Shown here piece by piece: positions 11,898-22,058 of a stretch of DNA of 64,000 nt; position 1 is the stretch's first letter, and every line of letters begins with the position of its first letter. Source of the stretch: Chloranthus sessilifolius (taxonomy: Eukaryota > Streptophyta > Magnoliopsida > Chloranthales > Chloranthaceae). The notes under the pieces are model-generated. The model was not told the origin of the DNA. It did no database searches and saw only the letters and a list, made by a program, of their open reading frames with translations. The stretch covers positions 89,316,765-89,380,764 of the forward strand of contig CM037588.1 in assembly GCA_021018995.1 (NCBI GenBank), written 5' to 3'. Made by a program: the position numbers and the translations under genes.

Positions 11898-14059
11898 CCA
11901 TTCTCACTTTGTGATGGTTGTCACCCATGAGGGCTATACGTTGCGATAGCGGGTCGGTCCAGGATGGATGAACGCTAGTGATCCCTACATGAGACGTTGG
12001 ATCACGTTGGTGCTGAGAGCACCATTGCCATGGATGACAAGGAGCAAGTAGGATTCTCCATTCATATTTAACAACTTGTTGGCCGTGAGTGCCACATGTT
12101 GAAGTAGCGGGTCGGTCCGAGGCGGATGAACGCTAGTGACTCCAACCTGAGACATTGGATCATGTTGGTGCTGAGAGCACTGTTGCTATGGATGGCAGGG
12201 AGCAGGTAGGATGCTCCATTCTCACTTGAGGAAGCTGAGATTTTAGAATCGGTCGCTGGTATATGACATGAGGGTCTAGACCGCTGGTATGCTGCAATGT
12301 AAGGATCAATATGTTGCGATGGCCTAGGATCGATGATACAGTTAAGTGAGCTATCGCGAGAATTAAATTGATCTAGGCTGAACCAGAGTAGGGGTCAGAA
12401 GCTCGTTGCTTTGTTGTGTGACGATAAGGCACAACGTCTGTGAGAGACGGATTGTTGGACGAAGATCTAGCATGGCTTCAGAGGAAGTCAACGGATGAAC
12501 CAGATGGGTACCTTCAGAAGAAGCAAGTCCCAGGTGATCAAGTATAGCTTCAGAGGAAGCAAATATGAGAACCAGATGGGTTTCTTCAGAGGAAGTGAGT
12601 CCCAGGTGATCGTTGAAATCTATGGTCTACACGAAGGACCGTAAGTCAAGTTGCAACAGGTGACTCGAGTCACAATATTGGGTGAAGACCGAGGTCGAGG
12701 TACTGTAGTGTGAGAAGCAGTGAGCTTCATTAATTGAGCAAGGTGCTCATGGCAGGCTCTTGGGTGAAAACACAGAGGTATTGAGGTACTAGAGCGCTGC
12801 AGGATCGTTGAGGGCTTGTGTGGTGATCAAGTCTAAAGGTCCGACAAAGCTGGGTTCCATCGGTTGCTACGATCAAAAGATATAAGCAATGTTGTGGATT
12901 TCAGCATTGTTAAGCATACATCGAGGCACTAGAGCTGCAGAATATGCTTGGGTGGTAGTCTCGTGGTTGAAAACATACATCGAGGTACTGGAGTTCTACA
13001 AATCAGACGCAGGTCGAACTCTTGGGCGAAGACACAGAGGTGTTGAGGTTCTAGACAACAGTGCGGATGAAAGGTAGACTCCTAGGTGAAGATGGGTTGT
13101 TGAAAACCTAAAGAGCTTCGATGAGCAATGAGTTACGGAAGCTTAGTTGCTAACGATTGTCTTGCTTTCGGTTGTATGAGGAACTGGTATATAAAGATAC
13201 CTGGGTGAAATACTGACCGGACTAAGTTATTGAGAACATTACATGGGGTGAAGACACTGAAAATGGTTGAAATACTAGCACAGAATTGTGAATCAATGCG
13301 GTGAAGTGCACTAACTGCGATTCAGATTTGAGTTGTGCTTCGGTGAAGACCAGATTGTGTGTTAAGGAACTGACGTAGGAGTTCGGATGCTGACGAGTGC
13401 ATCAATGCATTGAGTGGGGGAGGAAAATGTGACCAAAATCACACCCCTACTGCATAGACCGAAGCACTAAAATGCTTCAAATTCAAAATTTTCTAAGCGA
13501 ACTCTTGGGTGAAGACACGTGGTGTCGAGGTACTAGAGTGAGTTGTAATCACTAATGCTCAGTGCATGGCATAGTGACGGATAGCGTGGTGCGGAACCGC
13601 GTGGATATGACCAAATTGATCTAGCGAGGAGGTGAGAAACCTCGGGGCTAGATATTGGTGGAACACGTCTGCATGGAGGATGCGATGTGAGACTCGATAG
13701 AGTACGTGGGCCAGAGGGTCCAAATACTACGTGTGTTGGTGGCGGGGACCACACACGAGCAGAAGATAGGCTGATTTAGCGTGAGACGCTAAGTGCAGCA
13801 CGCGAGTGCACTATGAGAAAAGTGACTCAGGATAGGCTTTGCATGGGGTGAAGACATTAAGTCGAGGAACTGATGCGAGTCTTACTGTCAATAAAGAAGT
13901 TGACACAACCAGATTGGTGGATGTGGCATGGTTCATTTCCTTAAGATATTGCGTCAACGAGGGCGTTGACCTTATTGAGTCAGGGAGGATGTGACGACCT
14001 CATTAATCTGTGCGCCAGCATGAAGGCATGACGACCTTGGAATTGGGTACGTGTGTACG
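11898..14059. repeat. 2.2 kb minisatellite-rich insert inside an Athila LTR
   Basis: GC-richer than its surroundings and replacing the promoter part of the LTR. It contains three tiers of tandem repetition: two units of about 165 bp (roughly 11890-12056 and 12057-12215, both with 'agcgggtcggtcc' and 'ggtgctgagagcac'); two units of about 67 bp built on 'cttcagaggaag' and 'aaccagatgggt' (12473-12606); and about nine degenerate copies of GGGTGAAGACAC..GTCGAGGTACTAGAG between 12681 and 13875. The right end (13975-14000) reads GGGAGGATGTGACGACC, like a chromovirus polypurine tract and LTR start. It may be a fragment of another LTR element. No coding domain was recognised. Confidence 0.6.
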
Positions 14060-14434
14060 ATTGTTCCTCTTTCTATACAATTTCTGCTCTGTCGAATGAT
14101 CGAGATCTTACTTTCGTTCCTCCAGTCGTAGCTTCTTTCATACGTTCGTCAATCACGATTTCTCTTTCTTCTTTCTTTCTCGCTCATTCGAGATTTACGT
14201 TCTTTCGATATTTTTTTTTCTTAACTTATTGACTGGTCCTTCGTTCGAGTGGATGGTTTCTTCGCACAATCGTAATTCTTGCTACTTTTTGAGTTCATTT
14301 TAGTAAAGATTAACAGTTCGGCTCTAATCTATTCATTATTCTAAATATCTACACATAGCATCTCATTAGTAACAAACTAAGGTCTAGCATCACTAAGTTA
14401 AGGGTGGTAAAATGGTGTATTCTGTGACTGATCA
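14060..14434 (-). mobile_element. Right LTR of Athila A, second part
   Basis: Diverged copy of 5380-5633: shared 'ctttttgagttcattt', 'gtaaagattaaca', 'atctacacat', 'agcatcactaagttaagggt'. It ends at the minus-strand TGATCAGTC start, followed by a G-rich tract at 14435-14450. Confidence 0.65.
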
Positions 14435-15333
14435 CCCCCCCAAACTTAAACATTGCTAGTCTATAGCAAACAACGAAAGAAAAACTAATCTAAAAATTAA
14501 ATGTCACTTTCGTAGGGAGCACGATTTCATTTAGCAGATGCAATAAGCCTTTACCCTAGGTGATCCCTAGTGGAGGAGTTATAGTTTCCTGAAGGTTTTT
14601 AGTGAAGGTACCTACAAACTTCAATTATTTTTGAATTTTTCAAAAATTTTCTTAAAAGAAAAGTAAAAATTTCAAAATTTTCAAACTAAATTTTATACAC
14701 TAAACTGTAATAGCTGAGCATTATATGGTTATCATAGTTTTAAAAGCATGATCCCAACATCCTTTTCTTTCCAACCTAGAAGTAATCCCTGATTAGAACT
14801 TAATAATTCCAATTCATATTAAGCGTGGAGTGTGTGCGTATCAGTGAAAAGTTTATTCATCATAGATTTTTTTAAAATGCAGATTTAGAAAATATTTTCA
14901 TCCAAACTCTCACTATTGGCATACTCTCACAAAGAATATTAAAATTTTTAGGTTCTCTATATATGATATATATGCTGAATGGTTCAAAGGATAATTGACA
15001 TAGAAGCAAATCTCATGGAATGGATAATCAATTCTATTCATATGCTTTTCTGTTTCTCCGTAGTATTTATTATGTACATCTCTACTAGGCTCATTCTATT
15101 GCACACCATGAATCAAGAAGGTCTTTTTTCGGCTTGTACTGGGGCTTTGGGTTAAGAGGTTTTCAACGAAAGGTAGAAAGGATTCAAAAATTATGAGAAT
15201 TCAGCTCATCTTTCTTCTATCTTCTTCTCTTCCTGTTATTTCTGCTTCAGCAAGTATCCAAAAAGTTGGATAACTTCTTCCCATTTTCTTGTATTTCTTT
15301 TCGATAAATCTCATTTTCTTGAGTTTCAGATAT
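14435..15333 (-). other. Internal 3' region of a second Athila A copy
   Basis: It begins with the polypurine tract AAGTTTGGGGGGG on the minus strand and is a direct repeat of 5634 onward. It is cut at 15333 by insertion of chromovirus P. No coding signal. The five bases GATAT before the P LTR are the candidate target-site duplication, whose partner is not found because the far end of P is truncated. Confidence 0.6.
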
Positions 15334-16331
15334 TGTAACACCCTACAAAAATTTTGAACCCGAACACACCGGAGGTATGTGCTCATGCCCCGTGACCATG
15401 TACGATTGACACTTCGAATTGTAATTGAGCAGGCTATGATGGTGCTGGTGTACTAGTATTACTGTGTATGCGTATTAAGTCGTGTAGGTATTAACCAAAC
15501 CCTTGTGAGCACCCCAGTGTTAAGGATCATGAGTTATAACTATGAAAGCCTTAGGTTCCCCATTCTGGTCTTATTTTAAACCCACTCACAATGTTGGTGT
15601 GCGGATTTCACACTAGAACATTGCTTGTTCTATTTTACATGCCCGTAGACAGGATTCGATGTATTGGCTTCACACCAAATCTTGGTTATCAATTAAAAGC
15701 CCAGCTCCCACGCATAAGCTGCATGGGATTCAAATTTGAGTGTGGAGAGTTATGACCATTCTTTTTTAGTTGCTTTCCTCTACTTGAGAACCCCCAAAAC
15801 ATTTGAACTCTCTAATCTGTCAAAAAGAACCAGCTAAAATGACGATGAATCACCGCCATTTCGATCATCGTAGTGATCTTTCGAACCTCGAGCCCCTACG
15901 ATCGAGGAATTGAATGGTTGAGCCCATAAACAATGAGACATCTCCTCACCGAAGATCAAAAACTTTGCATCTGAAGAATCCGTAAGGTAAACAATTTAAC
16001 GTCGTGTCGAAAATCTTGCTTTCCAGATTTAGATTCGATTTACGTGATTCTAGGACCACATGTGAGGAAATTCGAGAGTCGGATGTGTGAAAGGATTAAT
16101 AGACGAATTCTTGAAGTCTGATGCCTCAAAACATTTGCATGCATGATCAAATGAGGATAGGAAGTCTCGATTTCCCTAAATTTGATCCTATTTAATCAAA
16201 TTCTGGAAATGCATGCCACGAAATGTTGAGAAGAGGATGCGTGAAGGGCTTAGAGACCAAGTTCTCCAATTTTCGATGTTTCGGAGCATGGCTTGTGCAA
16301 TTAGAGTAAGATAGAGTCTTAACCTTTCTCT

Positions 16332-16453
16332 GTTCAAGTGACCCTGTTAACATAGCTCAGGGGCTTGGCATCTCAATTCAAGTGACCATGTTAGCGTAGC
16401 TCAGGGGCTTGGCTTCTCGGTTCAAGTGCCCTGTTAACGTAGCTCAGGGGCTT
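16332..16453 (+). repeat. Triple 43-bp tandem repeat in LTR
   Basis: Three copies of 'ttcaagtgaccctgttaacg' plus 'tagctcaggggcttgg'. The same three-copy array occurs in the 3' LTR at 25546-25671. It lies in the 3' half of the LTR. Confidence 0.9.
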
Positions 16454-16750
16454 GACATATTAACACTGTTTTGATTTCTTATTATACGTTCTCATGATTT
16501 GCTCTCTTGAATTATTCCCAAGTTCTTGATATGTTTTGCTTGGTCTGATGTGCATTACTTTAAGTATGATTAGTTACATTCATGATATGATTTGTTTTGA
16601 CACTATAGTTAAAGTCTTTGTTTCTTTTAAATTGCTTTATTTATGAATCAAGATCATGAATAAGAATGCTACAAAGGTAATTTAGCACTGTTTTTCCCTA
16701 TTGAGCTTGGACTGCATCTCATTCCTCGACTATACATCGTAGCTACAGGG

Positions 16751-16840
16751 GTTGATGTAGAGAGGGATCCTGAGCAAGAGGAGGATTTGGACTACAATCC
16801 AGAGGACGAGGAGGAACTGTCAGAAGACTTCTTTCCCTAG
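16751..16840 (+). CDS. LTR-internal acidic reading frame (30 codons with stop), possible terminal exon
   Basis: It opens right after a splice-acceptor-like CTACAG|GG and encodes a very acidic peptide: DPEQEEDLDY, then NPEDEEELSEDFFP and TAG. The same frame is seen in Q (28035-28124), in M (44539-44642, minus) and, with one frameshift, in the P 3' LTR (25967-26057). There is no ATG, so if translated it would be a last exon reached by splicing. Its location, between LTR middle and primer site, is unusual for a protein-coding segment. Confidence 0.45.
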   Translation, partial: VDVERDPEQEEDLDYNPEDEEELSEDFFP

Positions 16841-17246
16841 CTGTTTTGGTTGAGAGCTTGGATATTTTTGAGTTTTGATAAATGGTACAGTAACATGTTA
16901 AACTAAATACAATTGTATAGTTTTGTTCCACTGTTTAGGTGAAGGTCGGCCTTAACCGATGGATGTATAGTTTTGATATATGTGGAGTGATGGTGATCCT
17001 TTTGGATTTATGTTGCCATTGCACTTATTTTCATAGCTTTGTTCTGCTTTACTCACTTTGCTTCCGCACTTTTGAAACCTTACTGATGACAGATGGCCCG
17101 ATCCTTCCTATTTCTTAATTTGGGGAAAGATCGAACTGTTAGGGAATGATTTAAGCACTTTGATTCCAAATTATCATTGTAATTCAGATCACATGTATGA
17201 TCTGACAGCACAGCTTTTGTTGTAAGGAATTTTGGGCTGTCGCAAG

Positions 17247-17258
17247 TGGTATCAAAAC
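17247..17258 (+). other. Primer binding site, chromovirus P
   Basis: TGGTATCAAAAC, two bases after the LTR end. It resembles TGGTATCAGAGC, complementary to the 3' end of initiator tRNA-Met, the usual primer of chromoviruses. Two mismatches suggest decay. Confidence 0.8.
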
Positions 17259-17391
17259 CTAGGCTATAGTTCCTATAGGGATCTAGAGTTGTGGCTTGAG
17301 ATAGAAGCAATGGCATTTATGTTCATCATTTCGTAGGCTAGATTATTAGGAGCAATCCTATTGAACTATTGCTTGGTTATGACAAGTCGAT

Positions 17392-18200
17392 ATGCCTCCA
17401 CAACATGGAAGACTGAGGACTGTAAATACTAGAGACACCACAAATGATGAGGGATTAGCCTCGAGATAAAACGCGATCCCTATAAATAACAATAACAATG
17501 CATCTGGAGTGGGGAACAACATTGGAAATGTTCCTAGAAGCGACAATAATTAGTAGCTCCTGGAGACCATGGTGAAATCCATGACGATACTGGCTGAGAG
17601 AAGATAACCATCCGATTTTCAGGAGTTTAGGAGGATGAGACCCCTTGAGTTTCTGTGGTCAGACTGATCCGATGGAGGTAGAACAATGGCTTAGCCAAAT
17701 TGAGAAGGTGCTTTAGAGAGTCCGTTGTACGAGGAAGAGAAGGTGAGTTGGGCCTCATTCCAACTCGAGGGTGAAGCGGATCCTTAGTGGAAATCTGTTG
17801 AAAGGACCTGAGCGCTAGGGACACCTTAGACATGGGCCGAATTCACTGAATCTTTTAATGAGAAATACTTCTCAGCACTGGAGAGACATCAATTAGAAAT
17901 CTAGTTTGCAAATCGTGTTCAAGGGAAAATGTGCGTGCGAGAATACGAGACTGAATTCACTCGACTATCGCGGTTCATACCAGCGTTAGTGGCCACTGAA
18001 CTGATGAAGAATAGGAGTTTGAATATGGCTTGAAGTCGGTCATTAAAGAGAGGATATCCCTATTTGAGGCGACGACATATGAGTGAGTGGTAAGACTGGC
18101 CCTCATTGCTGAGAGGGATGTTGATAATATGTGGAAGAGACAAGACGAACAATGCATAACTAGAAAGAGTTAGCCTCAAGCAGTTAGCTCTGACAGTTTC
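17392..18200 (+). pseudogene. Gag of chromovirus P (broken)
   Basis: It starts MPPQHG at 17392, the normal Tekay-type gag start context. The retrotransposon gag domain is recognisable in pieces: WASFQLEGEAD, WAEFTESFNEKYF and REYETEFTRLSRFIPA, each matching element M. At least six stops and several frameshifts occur. The zinc knuckle expected next is absent: the sequence jumps from about residue RQDEQ to the C-terminal half of protease, so a deletion of a few hundred bases removed the nucleic-acid-binding part. Gag would form the virus-like particle. Confidence 0.8.
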
Positions 18201-18219
18201 GGTTCCAACCAAGAATTCT

Positions 18220-18420
18220 ATGAGAACAGATGTTGTGTGTCGATCAGTGGTCGCCCTTATTGAAGAACATGAGACCAAGGCTGATCTGACCTTACTGGAT
18301 ATGCAAGGATTCGATGTTATCCTTGGCATGGATTGGTTATCCACACACCACACAAATGTCGATTGTCTTCAAAAAATCATCACTTTTTGCCCTAAGAAGA
18401 GGAAATCATTCAAGTTCTAC
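18220..18420 (+). pseudogene. Aspartic protease remnant of chromovirus P
   Basis: The stretch LTLLDMQGFDVILGMDWLSTHH is the conserved C-terminal half of chromovirus protease. The catalytic D-[PST]-G loop, seen in M as VLIDPGSIHSF, is missing here because of the deletion that also took the gag zinc knuckle. The protein would be inactive. Confidence 0.8.
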
Positions 18421-18620
18421 GGTAGATCTCCAGGCACAGAATCGCGCCCTTGATTTTCGCTATCTGGGCCGAAAGACTACTAATAGGGGAAGGAAGAAAA
18501 AGTCATTCTCATCGATATTCCTATTATGTGTGACTTCCCAGATGTCTTTTTAGAAAAATTACCTGGTTCACCGCCAGACAGAGAGATCGAGTCCGCGGTA
18601 GATCTCCAGGCACAGAATCG
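18420..18620 (+). repeat. 25-bp direct duplication between protease and RT
   Basis: The same 25 bases, beginning CGGTAGATCTCCAGGC, occur at 18420-18444 and 18596-18620, 176 bp apart. Only the second is in the place expected from element M (after LPGxPPDRE and before the RT start). The first interrupts the end of protease, which suggests a template switch or duplication. Confidence 0.85.
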
Positions 18621-19397
18621 GTGTTAAAAGCTCCTTACCGTAGGGCGCTGACTTAATTGAAGGAGCTCAAAGAACAATTGCAAGAGCTTCTAGATAAGGG
18701 GTTTATTAGGCCGAGTGTGTCTCCCTGGGGAGCACCCGTACTGTTTGTTAGAAAGAAGAATGGTTCTATGTGTCTTTGTATCAATTATCGATAATTAAAC
18801 AAGCTAACGATAAAGAACCGCTACCCACTCCTAAGAATGGACGATCTTTTTTATCAATTACAAGGAGTGAAATTCTTCTTCAATATTGACTTGAGGTCGG
18901 GTTACCATCAAATGAAGGTAAATACTAAAGGCCTTCCAATAACAGCCTTCCACACAAGATACGACCAGTATGAGTTCCTGGTGATGCCATTTGGGCTAAC
19001 AAATGCACCAGCGTCTTTCATGGGCCTTATGAAGCGGGTGTTCAAGCCTTACTTAGACCAATGTGTGGTGGTCTTTATAGATGATATAGTTATCTATTCA
19101 AAGACAAGAGAAGAACATGAGCAACACGTACGGCTACTACTTCAAATGCTTCAAGACTCCCAATTGTATGCAAAGCTCAGTAAGTGTGAATTCTTGCTAG
19201 AGCAAGTAAGCTTCCTTGGACATGTCATTTCAGAAGCCAGGATAAAAGTGGATCTAAGTAAAATAGAGACTGTGTTGAAGTGGGAACAACCAAGAATAGT
19301 GACCGAGATAAGAAGTTTTCTGGGACTAGCCAGATATTACAGACAATTTGTTGAGGGTTTTTCAAGGATTGCTAAACCACTCACACAACTCACTTGA
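18560..19397 (+). pseudogene. Reverse transcriptase of chromovirus P
   Basis: Nearly complete chromovirus [66 protein letters not shown], and the active site [11 protein letters not shown], then [13 protein letters not shown] and [12 protein letters not shown]. Catalytic Asp residues in [10 protein letters not shown] and FIDD are kept. A TAA at 18792 replaces the Gln seen in M (YRQLNKL), and TGA at 19395 replaces an Arg. RT copies the genomic RNA into cDNA. Confidence 0.92.
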
Positions 19398-19460
19398 AAC
19401 ACTACTAAATTTGAGTGGACTTAGTCATGTGAATAGAGTTTCCAAGAGCTCAAAAGAAGA

Positions 19461-19860
19461 TTGACCTCTGCACCAGTACTCACCATACCATCAAGCAGTG
19501 GAGGATTCACAGTGTTCAGCGACGCATCCCACAGTGGATTAGGCTACATATTAAATCAGCATGTGAAAGGTGTTGCCTATGGTTCAAGACAGCTGAAAGA
19601 TCACAAGAAGAACTACCTTACGCACGATCTAGAAATAGCAATGGTCATTTTTAACTTGAAAATCTTGAGGCATTACCTCTACGGTGAAACATTTGAGATA
19701 TTCACCAACCACAAGAGCCTCAAGTACTTATTTACCCAAAAGGATATGAATCTGAGGTAGAGGAGATGGATGGAATTCCTGAAAGATTACAATAGCTCCA
19801 TCTAGTATCATCCAGGAAAGGCAAACATGGTAAGTGATGCATTAAGTTGAAAATTATCTG
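19461..19860 (+). pseudogene. RNase H of chromovirus P
   Basis: It continues RT in a nearby frame. [13 protein letters not shown] holds the first catalytic Asp, [11 protein letters not shown] the Glu, and [12 protein letters not shown] stands where the family has [10 protein letters not shown], so the third acidic residue is Asn and activity should be lost. M keeps the Asp. TAG at 19758 and 19803 and TGA at 19848 each replace Gln, Gln and Arg of M. Confidence 0.9.
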
Positions 19861-19929
19861 CTAAGTTATCACATCTCATTACCAGAATACATAGATGGCG
19901 TTTACTTGAAGACATGGCCTTGTGTGAGA

Positions 19930-20988
19930 CAAAATTGATGTTAGAGACTCTGGAGCCTTGATGGCTAACATCACTATGAGGTGTACACTTTTTTATAAGA
20001 TTCGCGAGATGCAAATGGATGATACAGAACTGATGGCTATCAGGCAAGGTGTACTAGGTGGAAACCAGGCAGACTTTTCTATAAAGGACGACGGGTCCTT
20101 GTTGTTCAGAGGTCGAATATGTGTGTCGACCGATGTCGAATTGTAACATGAAATATTAGAGGAAGCCCACAAGTCCATGGACGCTATCCATCCGGGCAGC
20201 ACCAAAATGTATCAGGTTCTCAAGAAGAATTTCTGGTGGAAAGGCTTAAAGAGAGAGGTAGAGGAACACGTAGTAAAATGTTTAGTTTGCCAACAAGTAA
20301 AAGTCGATCATAGACACCCTACAGGTCTATTGCGGCCCCTACCAATCCCCGAGTGGAAGTGGGAGAATATTTCTATGGATTTTATCCTTAGTTTGCTGAG
20401 AGAAGGGACATAACGAAATTTGGGTAGTTGTTGACCGATTAACCAAGTCAGCACACTTTCTACTGTACAGTATGTGTTATTCAACCAGTAAATTAGCAAA
20501 ATTATACTTGAAGGAGATAGTTAGATTACACGACATACCCTCGAGCCTTGTGTCAGATTGGGACTCACTCTATACATCTCAATTCTAGCATCGATTCCAA
20601 GAAGGGATGGGTTCCAAGTTAGAATTCAGCTCGGCATTTCACCCCAGACCGATAGACAAACTGAAACAGTGAATTAGGTGATTGAGGATATGTTTTGAGC
20701 CTTTATGCTAGACTTCCAAGGATCATGGGATAAACACTTGCCCTTGATCGAGTTCGTGTACAATAATAGCTACCAAACAAGCATCGGGATGGCTCCTCTT
20801 AAAGATCTTTATGGTCGTTGATGTAAATCTCCGCTCAACTGGGAAGAAGTAGGAAAATGTGTATAGTTGGGTCTGAAAATCATCGAGAGCACAAATGAGA
20901 TCGTCCGACTCATTCGTGAATGATTAAAAGTCGCCAGAGCCTGCAGAAAAGCTATGCTAATATCACCAGATCAAGCGTTGAATTTCAG
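19930..20988 (+). pseudogene. Integrase of chromovirus P, first part
   Basis: The HHCC finger is intact in sequence: EEAHKSMDAIHPGS, then KCLVCQQVK. The core begins WENISMDFILSL (first Asp kept); the second Asp appears in SSLVSDWDSLYTSQF; the Glu lies in the frame containing TETVN. NNSYQTSIGMAP and LYGR follow. Several frame breaks lie in 20400-20660, and TGA codons at 20696, 20819 and 20921 sit at Arg positions of M. The coding sequence is interrupted at 20989 by an intron-like segment. Confidence 0.88.
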
Positions 20989-21061
20989 GTAAATTTTGTG
21001 AACAATGTTGCCTTATGTTTTGATTTAATATGAGTAATGCTAAGAACCATGTCGTCTTCAG
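20989..21061 (+). other. 73-bp GT-AG intron-like segment in integrase
   Basis: The sequence reads TTTCAG|GTAAAT at the left and TCTTCAG|AATGG at the right, is T-rich, and has a CTAAG branch-like site about 20 bases before the acceptor. Removing it joins the conserved frames EFQ and NGGHVFVKISP with no gap. M has the same region as one uninterrupted coding stretch (EFQCVDKVFIKISP). The length is close to the minimum for plant introns. It could also be a chance insertion. Confidence 0.6.
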
Positions 21062-21480
21062 AATGGAGGCCATGTATTTGTAAAGATCTCACCAACCAAG
21101 GGCATGATGCGATTCGGCAAGCGAGGAAAGCTCAGTCTATGTTATATTGGCCCTTTTGAAATTTTGGGTCATATTGATGAAGTGGCCTATCGCATTGCCT
21201 TACCACCATAGTTTTCAAGCATCCACAACGTGTTTCATGTGTCGATGTTAAAAAAAAACGTGAGAGACACGTCACCCGTATTGGACTACCAGCCGATTGA
21301 AGTCTAAGAGGACTTAACACTAGTCGAAGAACCGATAAAAATATTAGACCGCAAGGAGCAAATTTTGAGAACTAAGCGAATCCCACTTGTCTTAGTCCAA
21401 TGGCACAACCACTCTACTGCCGAAGCGACATGGGAGCCTGAGGCCGAAATTCGCTACCAGTATCTATTTTTTTTTCAGTA
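21062..21480 (+). pseudogene. Integrase C-terminus with chromodomain, chromovirus P
   Basis: GGHVFVKISPTKGMMRFGKRG and YIGPFEILG form the GPY/F region. FHVSMLKK follows, then the chromodomain: EQILRTKRIPLVLVQWHNHS and EATWEPEAEIR, with the aromatic W residues that hold methylated histone tails in chromodomains. It ends near 21480. TAG at 21209 and TAA at 21305 replace Gln residues of M. Chromodomains target these elements to heterochromatin, in line with the repeat-rich setting. Confidence 0.9.
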
Positions 21481-22058
21481 AGGTCAATCATTTTTATATG
21501 TACTAATCAGTTATTAATTAACCATGTCCGATGTCTGTATTTAGTGCTCATACTTTAGGGATGATGTGTACTATTTGGATGATTAACAATACCTGCATAA
21601 CCTCATGATACATAGATGTAATAACTATAAATTTTAGGAAATACCAGCCCTTAGCGTACAGTTAAATGTCTAATACAAATCTGGAATGCAGTCCATCTAA
21701 AACACCACAACAGAACCAACCTTGCTTCTTGTACACCTCGCCACAGCAAGATCTTCAGGTTATGGCTTGCAGTGGAATGAACTTAAGGTCACCGCGGTGA
21801 CTGATAAGGATTATATTGGGCCCGAAAACCACAAATCCATCATTTTTTAGCTTTTGAAAGGTGGGGCCCCCTCTCATCTTCTCTCCCGTGTAGAACAAGT
21901 TTGTTTTCTCTCTAAAAGCATGACTTTCCTATGCCAAATCCACTGAAACATTGAGAATCGACATGCATATATCTTCACCGAATTTGATTTTCCTCCGATT
22001 TAAGCTACTTAGTGAGGTATCCCTAAATCTCTCCATTTCATTCAATTTTATTTTGTGC
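21481..22058 (+). promoter_or_regulatory. pol-aORF spacer of P with LTR-type motifs and TATA-like box
   Basis: Non-coding, 580 bp. It holds CTCGCCACAGCAAG (21738-21751) and the perfect 14-base palindrome GTCACCGCGGTGAC (21788-21801), variants of the motif clustered in the 3' LTR leader (24902-25084). The first lies in text similar to the LTR ('tgtacacc' before it). A TATA-like ATTATATTGGG follows at 21810-21820, about 240 bp before the aORF ATG. M has the same layout with a different motif. This looks like a dedicated aORF promoter. Confidence 0.55.

Larger units (their letters stand above)
3405..15333 (-). mobile_element. Athila-type element A and tandem second copy (degraded)
   Basis: Minus-strand order, from the right: a second internal 3' region (15333-14435), an LTR split by a repeat-rich insert (14434-11626), pol (11480-8520), the post-pol region (8519-5649), a polypurine tract, an LTR (5633-4256) and an extra LTR-like unit (4255-3405). 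Gag, protease and primer site are missing between LTR and pol. Because sequence to the right of the right-hand LTR matches sequence to the right of the left-hand one, this is an LTR-internal-LTR-internal array rather than one simple element. Chromovirus P interrupts it at 15334. Confidence 0.65.
15334..17244 (+). mobile_element. 5' LTR of chromovirus P
   Basis: It starts TGTAACACCC and ends CA, two bases before the primer site. It matches the 3' LTR but lacks about 750 bp that the 3' copy has between about 24779 and 25545. That missing piece holds the TATA box and the palindromic motif array, so this LTR has lost its promoter. It retains the triple 43-bp repeat (16332-16453), the conserved acceptor-like block (16696-16750) and the acidic reading frame (16751-16840). 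Confidence 0.88.
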
